DNA of 64,000 nt from Erpobdella octoculata (GCA_963978895.1 OZ022238.1:35662270-35726269); one strand, 5' to 3'; numbered from the stretch's first letter, positions 38,206-50,173 are shown. Numbers and translations: made by a program. Notes: generated from the letters alone by a model not told the origin.

Positions 38206-38938
38206 ACAAATGGATAATCCTTCAGTGATTGAACATTCGATGCTTTAGATTATATTTTTTAATTATCTGGCTTTTTAATAATTTTGTTACAGCGCCAAGT
38301 CAAAGTAGTTAGACTAGTTATAACTACCTAACTAGATCATAAAAGTAGTTATAACTACATGGCAACTACTCAAAAACAAAAGTAGTTATAACTACCATGT
38401 AACTACTATAAATGTAGTTATAACTACAGTAGTTACAACTACAGTAGTTAAAGTGCCCATCACTGGTAGTCTCTCGCGAACAGCGAGTTTTATACTGAAA
38501 GGTAGAGAATTTGGCTCGAAAAGTTGTTTCTGCCAAAATGGCGTGTTATGTTCCTTAGAACATGTCTCAAAGATATATAGATATATATTATATATATGAT
38601 ATTTCAACTCTTTTACTTAGTTGTTTGATTATTGACATTATTAAAAAAATGATTAATTATACTTTTTGTTGTCAATTTTTTAAGAAAAAATGACTAGTAT
38701 ACTATCTATGAATTAAAAATAACGAGCCTGGTTATACGATAGTGTAAAAACTGAATTTGATTTCATATTGCAACCTTAAGACATAGATGGGTTCAAAACA
38801 AACTGTTAATTGAAAATTTCGTCGAGTCCAAGTGATTTTCAAAAAAAAGTATAAATTTGCTGGTATCTAATATATATGTATAGGTGTGTGTGTATGTGTG
38901 CATACTTCAACTTGCTCTTGTAACTTCTATAGAGGCTT

Positions 38939-39182
38939 GTGTTTTTTATTCACCACTTTATCAACCACACTCACCAAAGCTTTTTTTAGTTCATCAAATT
39001 TCTTTGTTACTCGTTTTTTATTCACTTGATGAGCAACTGAACTAAACCATGGTGAATGTGGTTTAAATCAGAGCGTTCATCAGGAGAGTAAAAAAACTCG
39101 TAACGGGAAAATTTGATGAATTAAAAAGAGCTTTGGTGAGTGCAGTTGATAATAAAAAAATAAGTTGCTGAATAAAAAACAC
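38939..39182. mobile_element. Foldback MITE with long arms
   Basis: The left arm (gtgttttttattcaccactt, tatcaaccacactcaccaaa) and right arm (ctttggtgagtgcagttgat, gctgaataaaaaacac) are inverted copies about 75 bp long around a short loop with ggtgaatgtggtttaaa. It is the same family as 23775-23939. Confidence 0.8.
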
Positions 39183-39726
39183 GTCCGACCCCCAGAACGA
39201 AATTCCCACCACCACCCCTGATTGTTGCAATCTTGGCGATAAGGAAGGCCTGCCAGAGTTGAGTTGCTGTAATCGATTTCTGGAAGGGCATTTATGAGAA
39301 TTTTCCATAAATGGATTTGGTATCACCCAAACCCGACTCGAACATTTACCAATTTTCTAGCTGTCTCTATGTAGCATTATCATCTACAAATCCTAACAAT
39401 TTAAATTTTTTCACTAATAAGCAAAACCAAAACATCTTGGAAATAATTTTATTTATTTTGCATGGGTTATGAAATTGGAATACTTTGCACTCGAACATGT
39501 CTATTTGGTGGTCAGGTTGTAATTTCCTACATTTTGAGCAAAGACAGCAGTATTTAATGTTAAAAACACAAGTCTTTCAATAAAGAAAAAAAGTGAAAAT
39601 AAAGATCAGGGAATTATTAGTTCATATCAACATGCAAACAGGACTGATTTTTATAATCGCATGACAATTTGAGGATCACAAACATAAACATAAGATTGCA
39701 GTGTTTCTTGCAGGTTTTCTTTGTTG

Positions 39727-42700
39727 CTAACTGACTGGAAAGCTTGAATCTTCAATCATGGAATTAAGTTCTCTAACAGCAGCATTTATGAGAGATACAA
39801 CAGATTGAATAGGACTATCTGATTTGACTTCTTTGAAGTTAAAGTTAAAGAAAAAATCTGAAAATAGATACACAAAAAAGTTATAAACAGGTAAACAGTA
39901 AAAATACAATACTTTTTTGATAAATTTATCATTACTTAGCTCTTCAGTTTAAGACTGAAAGGTGCCTAAATTATACTAGAATGCTTTGACTTATTTAATG
40001 TGGCTCTAAGCTTTAGACCTCTAAGCCTAGAATCCCTTATCTAGATTTACTCACTTGTGGGCCCATTTTACAGAACATTTCTAGGCGCCTACTCCATTTC
40101 TACAGGCCTGAAATCGCTATACTTGGCACAAAAATCTTGGCCTGGCTTATTTGAAAACCCTAAAATCAAGGCCTGACTCCTGTGGTACTCTAACCCAAAC
40201 CCCTTGCAGACGTTAACATTGGCGGATTCGAACCACCAACTTTTAGGTCTATAGGCCACATCTCTGAGACCTTAATAAACCTTTCAGAGATTTTGTCAGC
40301 CAAAAAAAAGAAAGATGAAGGTAATATAAAAGATCTGAAATAAACCTGATTTGCAGTTGTCGATGATTCCATCAGCTTTTTCAGAGTAGTTGTGGCTCTT
40401 TGCAAGATGTTCCATATATGTTGCATAGAATTGAAATGCTCCAATGAATCTCTGAGAGACTCGCTGTTCTCCATCACTTGACTTTTTCTAATTGGTTACA
40501 TTTAAAAAAATCCTTTCTTTCAATAAAATGATCGCACAAAACATTAAACCACCACTTACCATTAAGAAATCATCAAGAATAGTCTTTGCACCAGAAACTT
40601 CTGATCTTCTTGTTATATAAAGTTTATGGTAGAGAATAGATATCAGCTTCATACTTAAAAAGAAAATCATTTAACAATTAACCTTTGAATATAACTCATA
40701 CTATCAATTAGTTTGACAAGAAAATCATAAAAATCAACATTACTTGATGACCAGGAAGGTGTCCTTCAGAAAAGTATACTTAGGATTTTTGAGGGTTTTG
40801 GTTATCATTTCAGAGTTTTGACTAAAAATTAAAAGCTAAAGTTATAGCAAATAATTAATATACAAACCAGAAAATAAAATAAAATAAACGACAAAACTAT
40901 GAAGATGCATTGAAAACAAAAGTTTTTGAGCTGCAGATATATTTCCTCAAAAGTTTTCAAGCTGCATACATATTTCCTTAAATTATGAGCTCACCGACAC
41001 TGTTGCAGAACTTCATTAAATCTTCTACAAATTGAACTTGCATCAGTTTTTTCTTTGGCCAGGGCAACTGCTTCTAATGTTTCAAGCACACTGATTTTAA
41101 TTTGAGCTGAGATCTTCTCGAAGGCATCAGTCTGCAGAAATTCATTATTATTTATCAGTCTGCAGAAATTAATTTAATTATTAGTTATCATAAATCAATA
41201 GGTTTGTTTCAATTTCATGGATCGCTTTTCCAGCTCCTTCTTGCTCTCCCGTTCCCTTTACTTTTCCAGATCGCTCTTTTTTTCTCAGTCCCTTTTCTGT
41301 TCCCTCTTGCTTTTCCATTTCCGTTCATTCACACGCTCATTTTGTGACCGATTTCAATTTAAAAAAAAAAACCTTCCTCTATTGACTTTCAAGGTTGTGT
41401 GAAAATTTAATTACGATCGGATGAATGGTGTAGCAATGCATAAAGGACATACATACATACATACATAAACACAGAGTCATTTTTGTATATACACAGTCAA
41501 ACAAAAATGTTGTAAAACAAATTCTAAAGACTAAATTTAATTTAAAAAATAATTATTTAGTTTTGTTTTTTGTTATTGATGCTCATACTATCATTGTTTC
41601 TGTTCCACTGCTTGAACATAATAAGTAATTTTTAGTACAATTTACGGTGTGACAAGAGACGTGATGGCAACCAGCTTATAGAAAATTAATAAGATTGAAT
41701 CTTATCTGAGAGGTAAGGTTTTTGTTGCTATGATGGCTAACATGTAGTATCGGTAACATTAGCTGATTTGGTAATAATTTATTATCGAGTAGGTACGACT
41801 ATAAAACTTTGAATAAATTTAGCAGTCCTATTTTTACTTTTTAGAGAAAACTGGAGAATTAACACTAGAGAAAAATCTTACATGCAAACCAATATATAGT
41901 AAAAGTTCCACTGATATACAAGATGCGTGGAATAAAAAAGAAAAGCAAAGCAAAATCAGGAACAAAATTCCTAATCAATTATGTTGATTTGCTGTTGTTT
42001 TCTAGAATTTAGAATTGCATCTTAAACTAAAGTACAACATCTATATAAATAAAAAGGTAACTATTCGATTGTTCCAAATCAATGATATCCAAAAGTTCTG
42101 GGCTGATTGCTATGACAAATTGACACAACATAGTCCTCATTCACAAGAAGGTTTTCAATATGGATATTATTTGTTAACTATTGATCAACAGTCAAAGCCG
42201 AAGCAGCATTATAAAGATAGAAAATAGATATACTTCAGCTGATTAAATTTTTGCATCTTTAATTTTAATTTTGTAGAACTTTAAATTTTTCAAAGTAGGT
42301 GAATTTTAGAATAATCTACAAAACATCTGCTTACATCCCTCCTACATCCAATGGACAACCTCGGACATCCGGACAAGTGAAAATTAATAAAGCAAGTAAA
42401 AACAATTATTATAAGCAATTAATGAGATGAAATAAGTAAAAAAATAGAAAAACAAATGATTAAAACAGCTTACCGAAGAAGAAAAAACTTCCTTCAGGTC
42501 TTCTGCCTGACTTTGATAATTTTCAGATGAGGCCAATCTGCAATGAAATCCTAGATATTACACATTTTGCATCATTGGGTTTAAAACTCACTTATATCTC
42601 AAGCTAGCATAAATCTTTTAATGACGAGGAAAACAAATAAGACATTGAGATTGGTGTTACAAGAGTGTGCAGCTCACCTTTGCTGATTAAATTACAAATT

Positions 42701-45700
42701 TGTTCTAAAAACATGTATCATTTTATAAAATGAATTTTTACATCCATAAAACACTTTTTCACATCTGAGGCTTTTGTTTACTCATTTTCTAGGAAGACAT
42801 AGTTCTTCTTAATGGTTCACATTTAAATGTTAGAGAATCAATAATGCATGACATTTATAAATTAAGTTCAAACTATTTGAAGTTTATAAATTGTAACTTT
42901 TAAACTATTTTGTTAACAACTTTAATTAGAATATTTCATTTGAAACTTTCATTATCTGTTATTCTTACCCTAAATTTTTTATAAAATAAAAAAAATGATA
43001 AATTTTCAAATATTAACTCGATTTGATATTCACAGCATCTTTCATACATTTTCTGATGGAGTTTAAAGTAGTTAAAACAAATTTCTTAATAACAACACAC
43101 TGCCTTTCAGAGCAATTTTAAAGTAAAAAGGATAAATAAATACAATAAAAATACTAACGGATTAGATGCCAATGGAAGAACAGTGTGTGGTGTTTGAGTA
43201 GTTTGGGTGACTGTTTCCCGAACAGAAGAATTACTGTAGGGACTTTTTTCTCTTCTCGATGAGCTGTGCTTTGATCTTCTTCTAGGAGGACTTCTCCTGT
43301 GTTTTTCATCATAACTGGAATAGCGATTGTCACTTTTTTTAGAATTGGAATAACTTCTGATAGATGAATATTCTGGCCATCTGGACATGGGTGAATCTTC
43401 AGCAACATCCTCAGTTATTGGAGTGACCATAGAGCCCCATTGCTCTCCAATCGTTTTGTAAGATTTCCCCAAGGAATTCTTAAAACAAAATTTCTTACAA
43501 CAATTAAAATGCTTTCAATAATAAGTACACATACAGAAAGTTATGTACAACATAAGAATTTGAATAAGAGCCGCTAGTGTATAATTCAGATTTTATAAAA
43601 TAAGCTCTTCAAATAAATATACCGTTCTCTATGGAGACCCAAAATAGAGTTTTTTAATTCAAGAAATATCATGGAGAGCTAAAACAATGGAGCACACAGC
43701 TCCAGCTAATTAAAATATCATGACAATTTGTTTATGATAACTATCCCATAGCACAAGAAAAGTCAGTTCTTAAATACTTTGCTCATGTTACTAAAGAAAA
43801 ATTGGAAAAATCAAGTATTTCCTACCTACTGCAATTTCAGTATTTAAAATATAGAGATGTCACTGGTTTGGGTTATTGACTTTTTTGGGTTTTTGAATTT
43901 TCGTGTTTTAGTTTGAGATTTTCAAAAAACTGGGTTCGGGTTTAAAAATTGAAAAACTTTTGAGTTCGAGTAGTACTATTTTGAGTAGTACTATTTTCAC
44001 ATTTTTGGAAATGCGCCTGGGAGTGGTTTTTGCACTAATATATGTATTTTAATTGGCTTAATAGCTTTAACAAAATACTTGGGACGTTCTTTATTACAGT
44101 AATAAACAACATAAAGTACTACAATAAATACTTATGTTATTCAGTCTTGTCTATAATTTTATTTTTCTTTAATTCTGTTTTCTGGAATCAATCTAACATT
44201 ACATACAAACGTCCCATTTTTATCATAACAAACTTGGGACATAAAATACACGATTCTTAAGGGCCCTCAAAGTATCTATTTGAAAGCTAAAACTATAAAC
44301 AAACCTATATTTAAAGGCTCTTTATTTCAATAATTAGATCCAGTCATTAAAATATTGTTGTAGTTTGTGTTAAAACTCTATTCTGCTTTTCTTAAAAATT
44401 GGTATTTTATGTATTTCTATGCAAAAAAATGAAGATCTGCTCCAGTGGTAAACAAAATAAGCTAACTTTTAAGTACTTTGTGATCATAACTAAACGGCAA
44501 ACGCTATATTTATCTGCCCCATTAACCAGCATTTTACCAGTGCAACTGTTCCAAGGAGCTACTCTTATATAACCAAGACTGCAGAAAGAAATATTGTTCA
44601 TGAAAAATGTCTGAAAATGATTTTAAATACTAGATTTCAATAAATGAATCAAATTTTGAAAACTCTGGGCTTGAGTTTAAATTTTTCAAAGCTCGGGATT
44701 AGGGTATTAATTTCTCAAAACACCGGGATCGGATTTTTTTACTTTTCCAAAGTTCGGGCTTGGGTTTCACTTTTTCAAAGTCAACTTTGCAAAAGCTTAG
44801 GATTCATGTTTCACATTTTCAAAATTTCAGTTATCCAAGAAAGACAGGGGAGTACCGAACTCCAGATTCGGGTAGCTGTGACACCCCTAATAAAGTATAA
44901 TAGAAACTTAAAATCAAAGTGCCACAATTTGGCTTAAAAAATAGCAACTTTGTCTTTGTTTGAATGGCTCTGAGCTGTCATCTGTGGTTCAATATTCGAA
45001 TGAGAAGAATATTCATCATCCATTTCATCGACGTCGTAAGGGTTGAGAGATCTTGAGCTGCCGACATTATCATCGTGACTTTCTTGATTTAAAAACCTGT
45101 GCAATTGCAATTGCAATGTCATTTCATGTATAATAACAAGAGGTGCACCGATTATCGGCTGGTTAGTGCTATTTCTATTCTTGTAAAATGCAGAGACAAT
45201 GAATTGAGTTGATACATGTTGATAAATAAATTTGTATGCACATTTTTAATGAAACAAACATCAAATGAAAGCATATTGTATGTTGAATGACTGAAAGTTT
45301 AGGGATTAATCATTTAGGATCATTAAAGTTAGATTGCTGCCATGTTAGTGCATAGAAACAAGCCAATATGATCTGAGTGATGTTTATTGACACATTATAG
45401 TTGTGATTAGTTTGGGCGGGGATGGAATTTAATTAAGACTTTTTTGTGACAACAAAATGTCAATAGGTAATCGGCAGATTATCGGCAATAGGTTGATATT
45501 TTGTGACATGCCTGGCATTATCGGTGCACCTCTAATAATAACACTTAATTTTTTCAGATATCTTAATTTTTTATTGATAAATGACCATTGCATATGTAAT
45601 ATTTCACAATTCTTTTTAAATACCTTTATTTGTTTTTACATTAAATGATCGTTCCTGCTTAAAATAATTTAACAAATATTGCACCAGCAAGTTCACTTAA

Positions 45701-46187
45701 TAGATTTGTTGCGACCACAATAACAGAGAACATACCTACGGACAACTTACCAATCATATTTTCGTTCCAAAGTATCAGCCCTTTTCAACCTGTCTTCTGA
45801 ACAAAACTTCTTAGAATCTGGACATCTCGCAGAACCGTTCTCATCCGGTTTCTTTTTAGAAATTCTCATCCGAGGTGCTTCCTTTATTTCAAACCCGACA
45901 ATTTTTGAAAGTGTTTCAGGAGACGGCGGACGTTTTTTGACTTGAGAATTAGGCTGAACTTCGGTCCCATTGCTAACCGATGTTTTATCATCATTTTGAG
46001 TAGGGTTTTCAGAACTGTTTAATAATTTTTCATTAGATGCAAATCCATTACTGGAAAGAGAACCAATCCCATTCGGGAAAACATTTTGTTGAAGCACAAC
46101 GGGAGATGATTCACTTTCACTTGCTGATGAGTCTTCGTCAGATGTTGACTCACTAAGAGATCTTGCGACATTTTTGTTAACCTTCAT
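39727..46187 (-). CDS. Unrecognised Ser/Arg-rich protein with helical C-terminal domain
   Basis: Nine exons (minus): 45751-46187, 44949-45096, 43159-43478, 42474-42537, 40995-41131, 40744-40821, 40560-40653, 40346-40487, 39727-39857. All borders are GT-AG with consistent phases; 1551 nt = 516 aa plus stop. The N-terminal two thirds are low-complexity: Ser/Asp/Glu clusters (SESTSDEDSSASESESS), basic KKRPPSPETL, DERYDW-like ERKYDWF, an acidic DVDEMDDEY, and an Arg/Ser tract around residues 200-290 (SPPRRRSKHSSSRREKS), suggesting a nuclear, possibly splicing- or transcription-linked protein. The last 210 residues are predicted helical: EKISAQIKISVLETLEAVAL, CRRFNEVLQQC, RVSQRFIGAFQFYATYMEHL, ending SMIEDSSFPVS. 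I do not recognise the family. The start at 46187 is the first ATG of the open frame, but upstream coding exons are possible. Confidence 0.75.
40075..40270 (-). repeat. tRNA-derived SINE, copy 2
   Basis: On minus, a polymerase III B box (ggttcgaatccgcc) lies after a degenerate tRNA-like head (gtctcagagatgtggcctat). A body follows and a block (gagtaggcgcctagaaatg) shared with the SINE at 47119-47270. It lies in the intron between the last two exons of the 39727-46187 gene. Confidence 0.5.
41200..41500 (-). mobile_element. Truncated Helitron-like element
   Basis: The minus-strand family block (attcatccgatcgtaattaa) with 'gcattgctacac', 'acaaccttgaaagtcaat' and 'cacaaaatgagcg' is preceded by a (TATG)n tract at 41450-41470 and followed by a short pyrimidine-rich array at 41217-41340. 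The 3' hairpin/CTAG end is missing. It lies in an intron of the 39727-46187 gene. Confidence 0.6.
43852..44889. mobile_element. Probable non-autonomous hAT element
   Basis: The left end tagagatgtcactggtttgg and right end (inverse reads taggggtgtcacagctaccc) are imperfect inverted repeats. Flanks ttaaaata and ataaagta agree at 6 of 8 positions, a decayed duplication. Both subterminal zones repeat words such as 'ttttcaaa...cgggtttg'. No coding sequence is seen. It lies in an intron of the 39727-46187 gene. Confidence 0.6.
45138..45534. mobile_element. hAT MITE (397 bp)
   Basis: The ends aagaggtgcaccgattatcg and ...tatcggtgcacctcta are inverted repeats, flanked by the perfect 8-bp duplication ataataac (45130-45137 and 45535-45542). 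The subterminal motif 'aatcggcagattatcggcaa' repeats near the right end. No coding sequence. It lies in intron 1 of the 39727-46187 gene. Confidence 0.93.
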
Positions 46188-46765
46188 AAAGATAAATAAA
46201 TAACTTTAATATTTTCAATATATTTTTGAAGTAAATGTTGAATACTAGTTGATATAAATAATCAGAAAAAAGCTGTAAATGCACAATAGCTGTCTCATTA
46301 TATGCACCAGCTATTACCCATCTTTATCAATAAACTACATTTAGCTTATAAACAATTTTAAAAAAAACAAATGATTTTCTAATAAAGAATCTTCTCAAAT
46401 GCTGCTTTAAATAATTGTAATCCATCAACTTCTAATTGTAAATTATACAATTAGTGACTATCAATGATTTTGATGAAAAGGCAACTTCATTTAAACAACG
46501 GGATCCATCCAATAACATATATTCTTAAAGATTATAAAATAACATCTCTAATGCAATAAAAATATGACATGATGAGAATACAATCAATACATGTCAAAGT
46601 AACACATTTTATTTTTTAATAGCAATAAATGGCTTTGCATTCACATAACTAACTCCACATTGAGGATAAGACCCAATTTCTTTAAAAAAATTGCACCACA
46701 GATGTTTTGTTGGAAGCATAAATTTAAATCAAAATTTTACTGGAACTAAATTATTAGACTTTTGA
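46188..46765. other. AT-rich spacer upstream of the 39727-46187 gene
   Basis: No open frame or repeat stands out. If 46187 is the true start codon, the promoter and 5' UTR lie here; otherwise it may hide further 5' exons. Confidence 0.4.
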
Positions 46766-46890
46766 AAACTCCCACTCCCTTTCCTACTCATTCTTGCTCT
46801 CCTGTGTCCTCTCCCTTTCTGCTCGCTTTTCCATTCCTGCTTGCTCTCTCGTTCCTGCCCATTCTCCAATTCCCGCTAGCTCCCCGCTCA

Positions 46891-46971
<81 letters not shown>
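46766..46971 (-). mobile_element. Degraded Helitron-like fragment plus (TA)n
   Basis: A CT-rich tract (tcctactcattcttgctctc, cattcctgcttgctctctcg) of the family's minisatellite type is followed by about 38 TA dinucleotides at 46896-46971. The diagnostic hairpin and CTAG are missing, so the assignment is by composition. Confidence 0.45.
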
Positions 46972-46975
<4 letters not shown>

Positions 46976-47118
46976 GTCACAGACAAGATCGTTAATGGTA
47001 GCGCCACTACATTTTTTTAGCTGTTCTCAGCGCTATTCGCTACCGCTACTTTTATTCAAAAACAAAATATGTCTTTATAATAATAAAATAATGTATAGGA
47101 CTTCAAGGCCACTGAAGG

Positions 47119-47270
47119 GTTTTTTTTTTGCAGAGGCAGCCATTTATAGGCGCCTACCCCTTTAGCAATGCGAGTGAACTCCTTGCTTAAGGGAGTTACG
47201 CTGGTGAGGCTTGAACTGCCGACCTAATGATCGACAGGCGAGCGCTCTACCGCTCTGCCACCAGCGCCTC
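47119..47270 (-). repeat. tRNA-derived SINE, copy 1
   Basis: On minus the head reads like a tRNA: acceptor strand cgctggt pairs with accagcg, A box tggcagagcgg and B box agttcaagcct are both present, but the anticodon arm does not form a normal 7-nt loop. It continues into a body (taactcccttaagcaagga), the shared core gggtaggcgcctataaatg and an A-run (positions 47121-47131 as T on +). A SINE is more likely than a functional tRNA gene. Confidence 0.75.
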
Positions 47271-48069
47271 TGCTGTCTTTTATATCAATTAAGTGATTTC
47301 CAATGTATTTAGTTTTTATTTGAAGTATGCATGAAATCTGAATCTGGTTGATTGATCGATGAGCGTAGGCAATGAGGAACCTTTGTAGCGTGGCAGAAGT
47401 GGTATACCGGGTGTTAGTGATGTTTTGAGGTGTATGGTATCTGGCTGTTTGAGTGTGTATAAACCTACAGTTTGTTTGAACAGTTCAAGGCAGTTTTTTT
47501 AAACTTTTTAATCAATTGTCTTTTGTCTGTTTGATCTTAAAATCTTGATGTTATTTCTTGTCCAGTTATTTTATTTACTGTATGTGACAAATAAAATTGT
47601 TGTAATATTACAACCATGTTTTCTACAAACATGTTGATTGCTCGAGGCATGTGTGTTTTTGAAGCGTGGCCCCTTAGTGTTAAATGACCGTTGCCAGATT
47701 TGATATAGCAGGCATGCGTGATGGTTTGAAGTGTTTGTGGCTTTTGGTGAATGTGTACATATACGGTTTACGAGAACAGTAGAAAATAGTTTTTTTGGTG
47801 CTGTTTCAACTTCTCCCTCGTTATCGCATGCTTGCTTGAACTTAAAATCTATATGATATTTGGTCTACCGAACAAGCAAAATAGATCTGCAACATCAGCT
47901 AATGCAATCAAGACGGCGACACCCGTTGGAATTCTTATTATGACACAGTGGCACGAGTGCACACAATCTTGACCAACCTTGATCTGTAACCAAAATTTGA
48001 CACAATGTGCAATGATTTGAAAATTAAGCATTTACTGCCAAACAGAAAAAATGTATCTGCGAGTACGTT

Positions 48070-50173
48070 TTGGTAATGAAACCTGTTTGTGACAGGTTAG
48101 ACAAACTACAAGGTGAGCGAGAAATTGGACTCGGTTATTTGTTGCCCACATTGTACATAATAGACTCATTGTACAAACTAGACTCATTGCTCAAGCCCGA
48201 TAACAATAATACTGCTCAGCTCAATGTGCTCGAGCCCTTGGTTTATGCATTAAAAATTTTAATAACAGCTCTCTTTGACGAAAATATCAACAAGGAAACC
48301 CAGCTTGCTGCCGTGGTCAACCCTAGATTCAAATTGTATTGGGTAGATGACCCACATGAACAAAGCCACTGAAATCAATCTTAAAGGAGCGTGTTGCAGT
48401 GTTGTTGAACTCGACGGAGCCAAGACCATCGACATCTAACTGCATCGATTCACCCACTTCTGTTCCTGGCTTCAGCAGTGCATCAGCCACTCCAGAAGAC
48501 TTTTTCTTCTTGCTTTGTAAGCATCTGTGTCCCGTAATCGTTATCTCGATATCAATCGAAATTTCAAAACGATACGGGAAATCCCGTATCGTTATTAAAA
48601 CGATACAGCCTGCGGGGGAAGTTTCGTATCAAAATAAAATAGCGAGACTTAAATTTTGTTCTCGTATAAAGTCTCGAAACAAATTCAGAGATTTTAAAAA
48701 ATTATTTTTCATTAAATAACGAAAGTCATGCATATTTAATTAACGATTGTCACAACTGTGAATATTTGCAATTGATTCATCAACATTGATTAATTCATCT
48801 ACCTATTGACAGAATTTATAACTATTTAACTATTATTATCCCCACTTTAAATTCGGTTTTCCTCACAGCCTGTAGCCCCATCATTTACTATTTTTAGTCT
48901 GGGAACCGGCAGCACATATAAAACCATCTCGTCTCTGTTCTATAGCTTTTTTTAGTGCCACATTGAGAATAGTAATCAAAGATATCTAAAGCAGAGCCTT
49001 AAGCCACATCCCTCTTAGGCTGCTAATCGACCTCTGCTGCATACTACTGATACTACCATTTAGAAATATGCGAACCGGCATCAACAGCTGGCAAGGCATT
49101 CGTACTAGCTGACATCGACGACTATTATTATTAATGAGAATAATGAGTAATGACTAGTAATGTAATGAGTAATGTTTGAGTGCTTATGCTTGCCCTTATC
49201 ATTCTATGTTTATGTTTTGGATTACTTTGTTTGATAAACTTATTTTGTCAAATTTGTTACATAGAATTGGAATGATTATTTTAGTGTTTCTATATCCGTA
49301 ATTGACCGTAATAGTAACTCATCTAAGATATATCTTTATAATCTCGATTATATTCTTGGTTGTATGTGAGTATGTGTGTGTCACCTGTAGTGTGCACGTC
49401 GTCTGCAGCTGGAATTCAAAACTTTCTTAGCTTCTTTCTTGCCAACTGGATTCATCATCGCCTTTAAATAAAGCCGCTGGGTTTTCTTCACTTTCTTAAT
49501 TCTTGCATACACGTACTTTCTTGTGTTTGTTATCATTTAGAGTCTAAATTTAGACAAATAGATGTACCGAAACTAAACAAATGAAACTTATTTCAAGTTT
49601 AAAAATTTTTTTTTTAATTTTTATAAATTTTGAAATTTTTTAATATTTAATTTTTTTTTCAATGAATTCCTTTCATGTAGTTATTAATATTGTCTGTCGC
49701 GTATAGTTCATCATTCTATGTTATCTCGTTTTATTCGAGACAAAATTTCCACAGTTGACATTTCAGTCGAGATCCCGATATCGTATCGGATATCTCATTA
49801 TTGGTTGAGGCGTCTTGTATCGTATCGTTTTATTCGAGACAAATTTCAGAAGTCGTATCGTATCGTTTCAAAAAAAATAACGGGACGCAGAATCCTATTG
49901 CTTTGTGCAAGAAGAGATAAACAGCTAGCTCCAGTACCCAAAGACACAGATTCTCAGATTTAAAAGTATTTAGCAGATCCTGAAATAAATCTTGATAGTC
50001 TCAAAGCTTATCCACATATCACAAAACTATACATTTCATTAAATACCGGTTTACCATCTAGTGCAGCCGTTGAGCGGTTGTTTTCGTTTGGTAGCAGAAT
50101 GTTCGTGCCACTACGTACCCGCATGAGCACTGACCATTTAAAAATGATGATTTTGCACACGGCAAAGTTTTAG
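48070..50173 (+). pseudogene. hAT transposase interrupted by a nested hAT
   Basis: The first part, 48070-48517, reads YLLPTLYIIDSLYKLDSLLK, then QLAAVVNPRFKLYWVDDPHE (typical hAT segment before the dimerisation domain), shifts frame near 48370 and reaches ATPEDFFFLLC. The second part, 49898-50173, reads LLCARRDKQLAPVPKDTDSQ, an in-frame stop at about 49961, then YLADPEINLDSLKAYPHITK and the dimerisation core NTGLPSSAAVERLFSFGSRM. Removing the insertion with one 8-bp duplication rejoins both halves in frame at FLLC-ARRD. One frameshift and one stop show that it had decayed or is decaying independently. Confidence 0.85.
48518..49897. mobile_element. Non-autonomous hAT element (TCGTATCG family, copy 2)
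   Basis: The terminal repeats taagcatctgtgtcccg (left) and the inverse of taggattctgcgtcccg (right) are flanked by the perfect 8-bp duplication ttgctttg at 48510-48517 and 49898-49905. Subterminal cgatacgg/tcgtatcg motifs cluster at both ends. It is an inverted copy of 27592-29116. The BED-finger segment of copy 1 is missing here, making this copy 1380 bp. Confidence 0.95.

Larger units (their letters stand above)
35284..38465. mobile_element. hAT element hosting a tandem Helitron-like insertion
   Basis: The inverted ends cagtgatgggcac...gtgcccatcactg are flanked by the perfect 8-bp duplication gtagtctc (35276-35283 and 38466-38473). Both subterminal zones are dense in agtagttataactac palindromes (35300-35455 and 38300-38450). 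The interior holds a 32-bp minisatellite (35545-35700), a minus-strand hAT dimerisation fragment (38026-38205) and, between them, 2.3 kb of Helitron-like DNA (35701-38008). Without that insert the element would be about 0.87 kb. Confidence 0.95.

Noticed and set aside
40190..40477. Frame starting MMENSESLRDSLEHFNSM
   Set aside because: Phase from the preceding exon (ending ATG/GTAAGT at 40560) requires the other frame, KKSSDGEQRVSQRFIGAF, which also continues in phase into the last exon.
43107..43408. Alternative frame MLLKIHPCPDGQNIHLSEV... at 43154-43408
   Set aside because: Shadow of the RS-rich exon 43159-43478, whose frame is fixed by phase with its neighbours.
47200..47270. A functional tRNA gene
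   Set aside because: A and B boxes and an acceptor stem exist, but the anticodon arm is abnormal and the sequence runs into a SINE body and A-tail.
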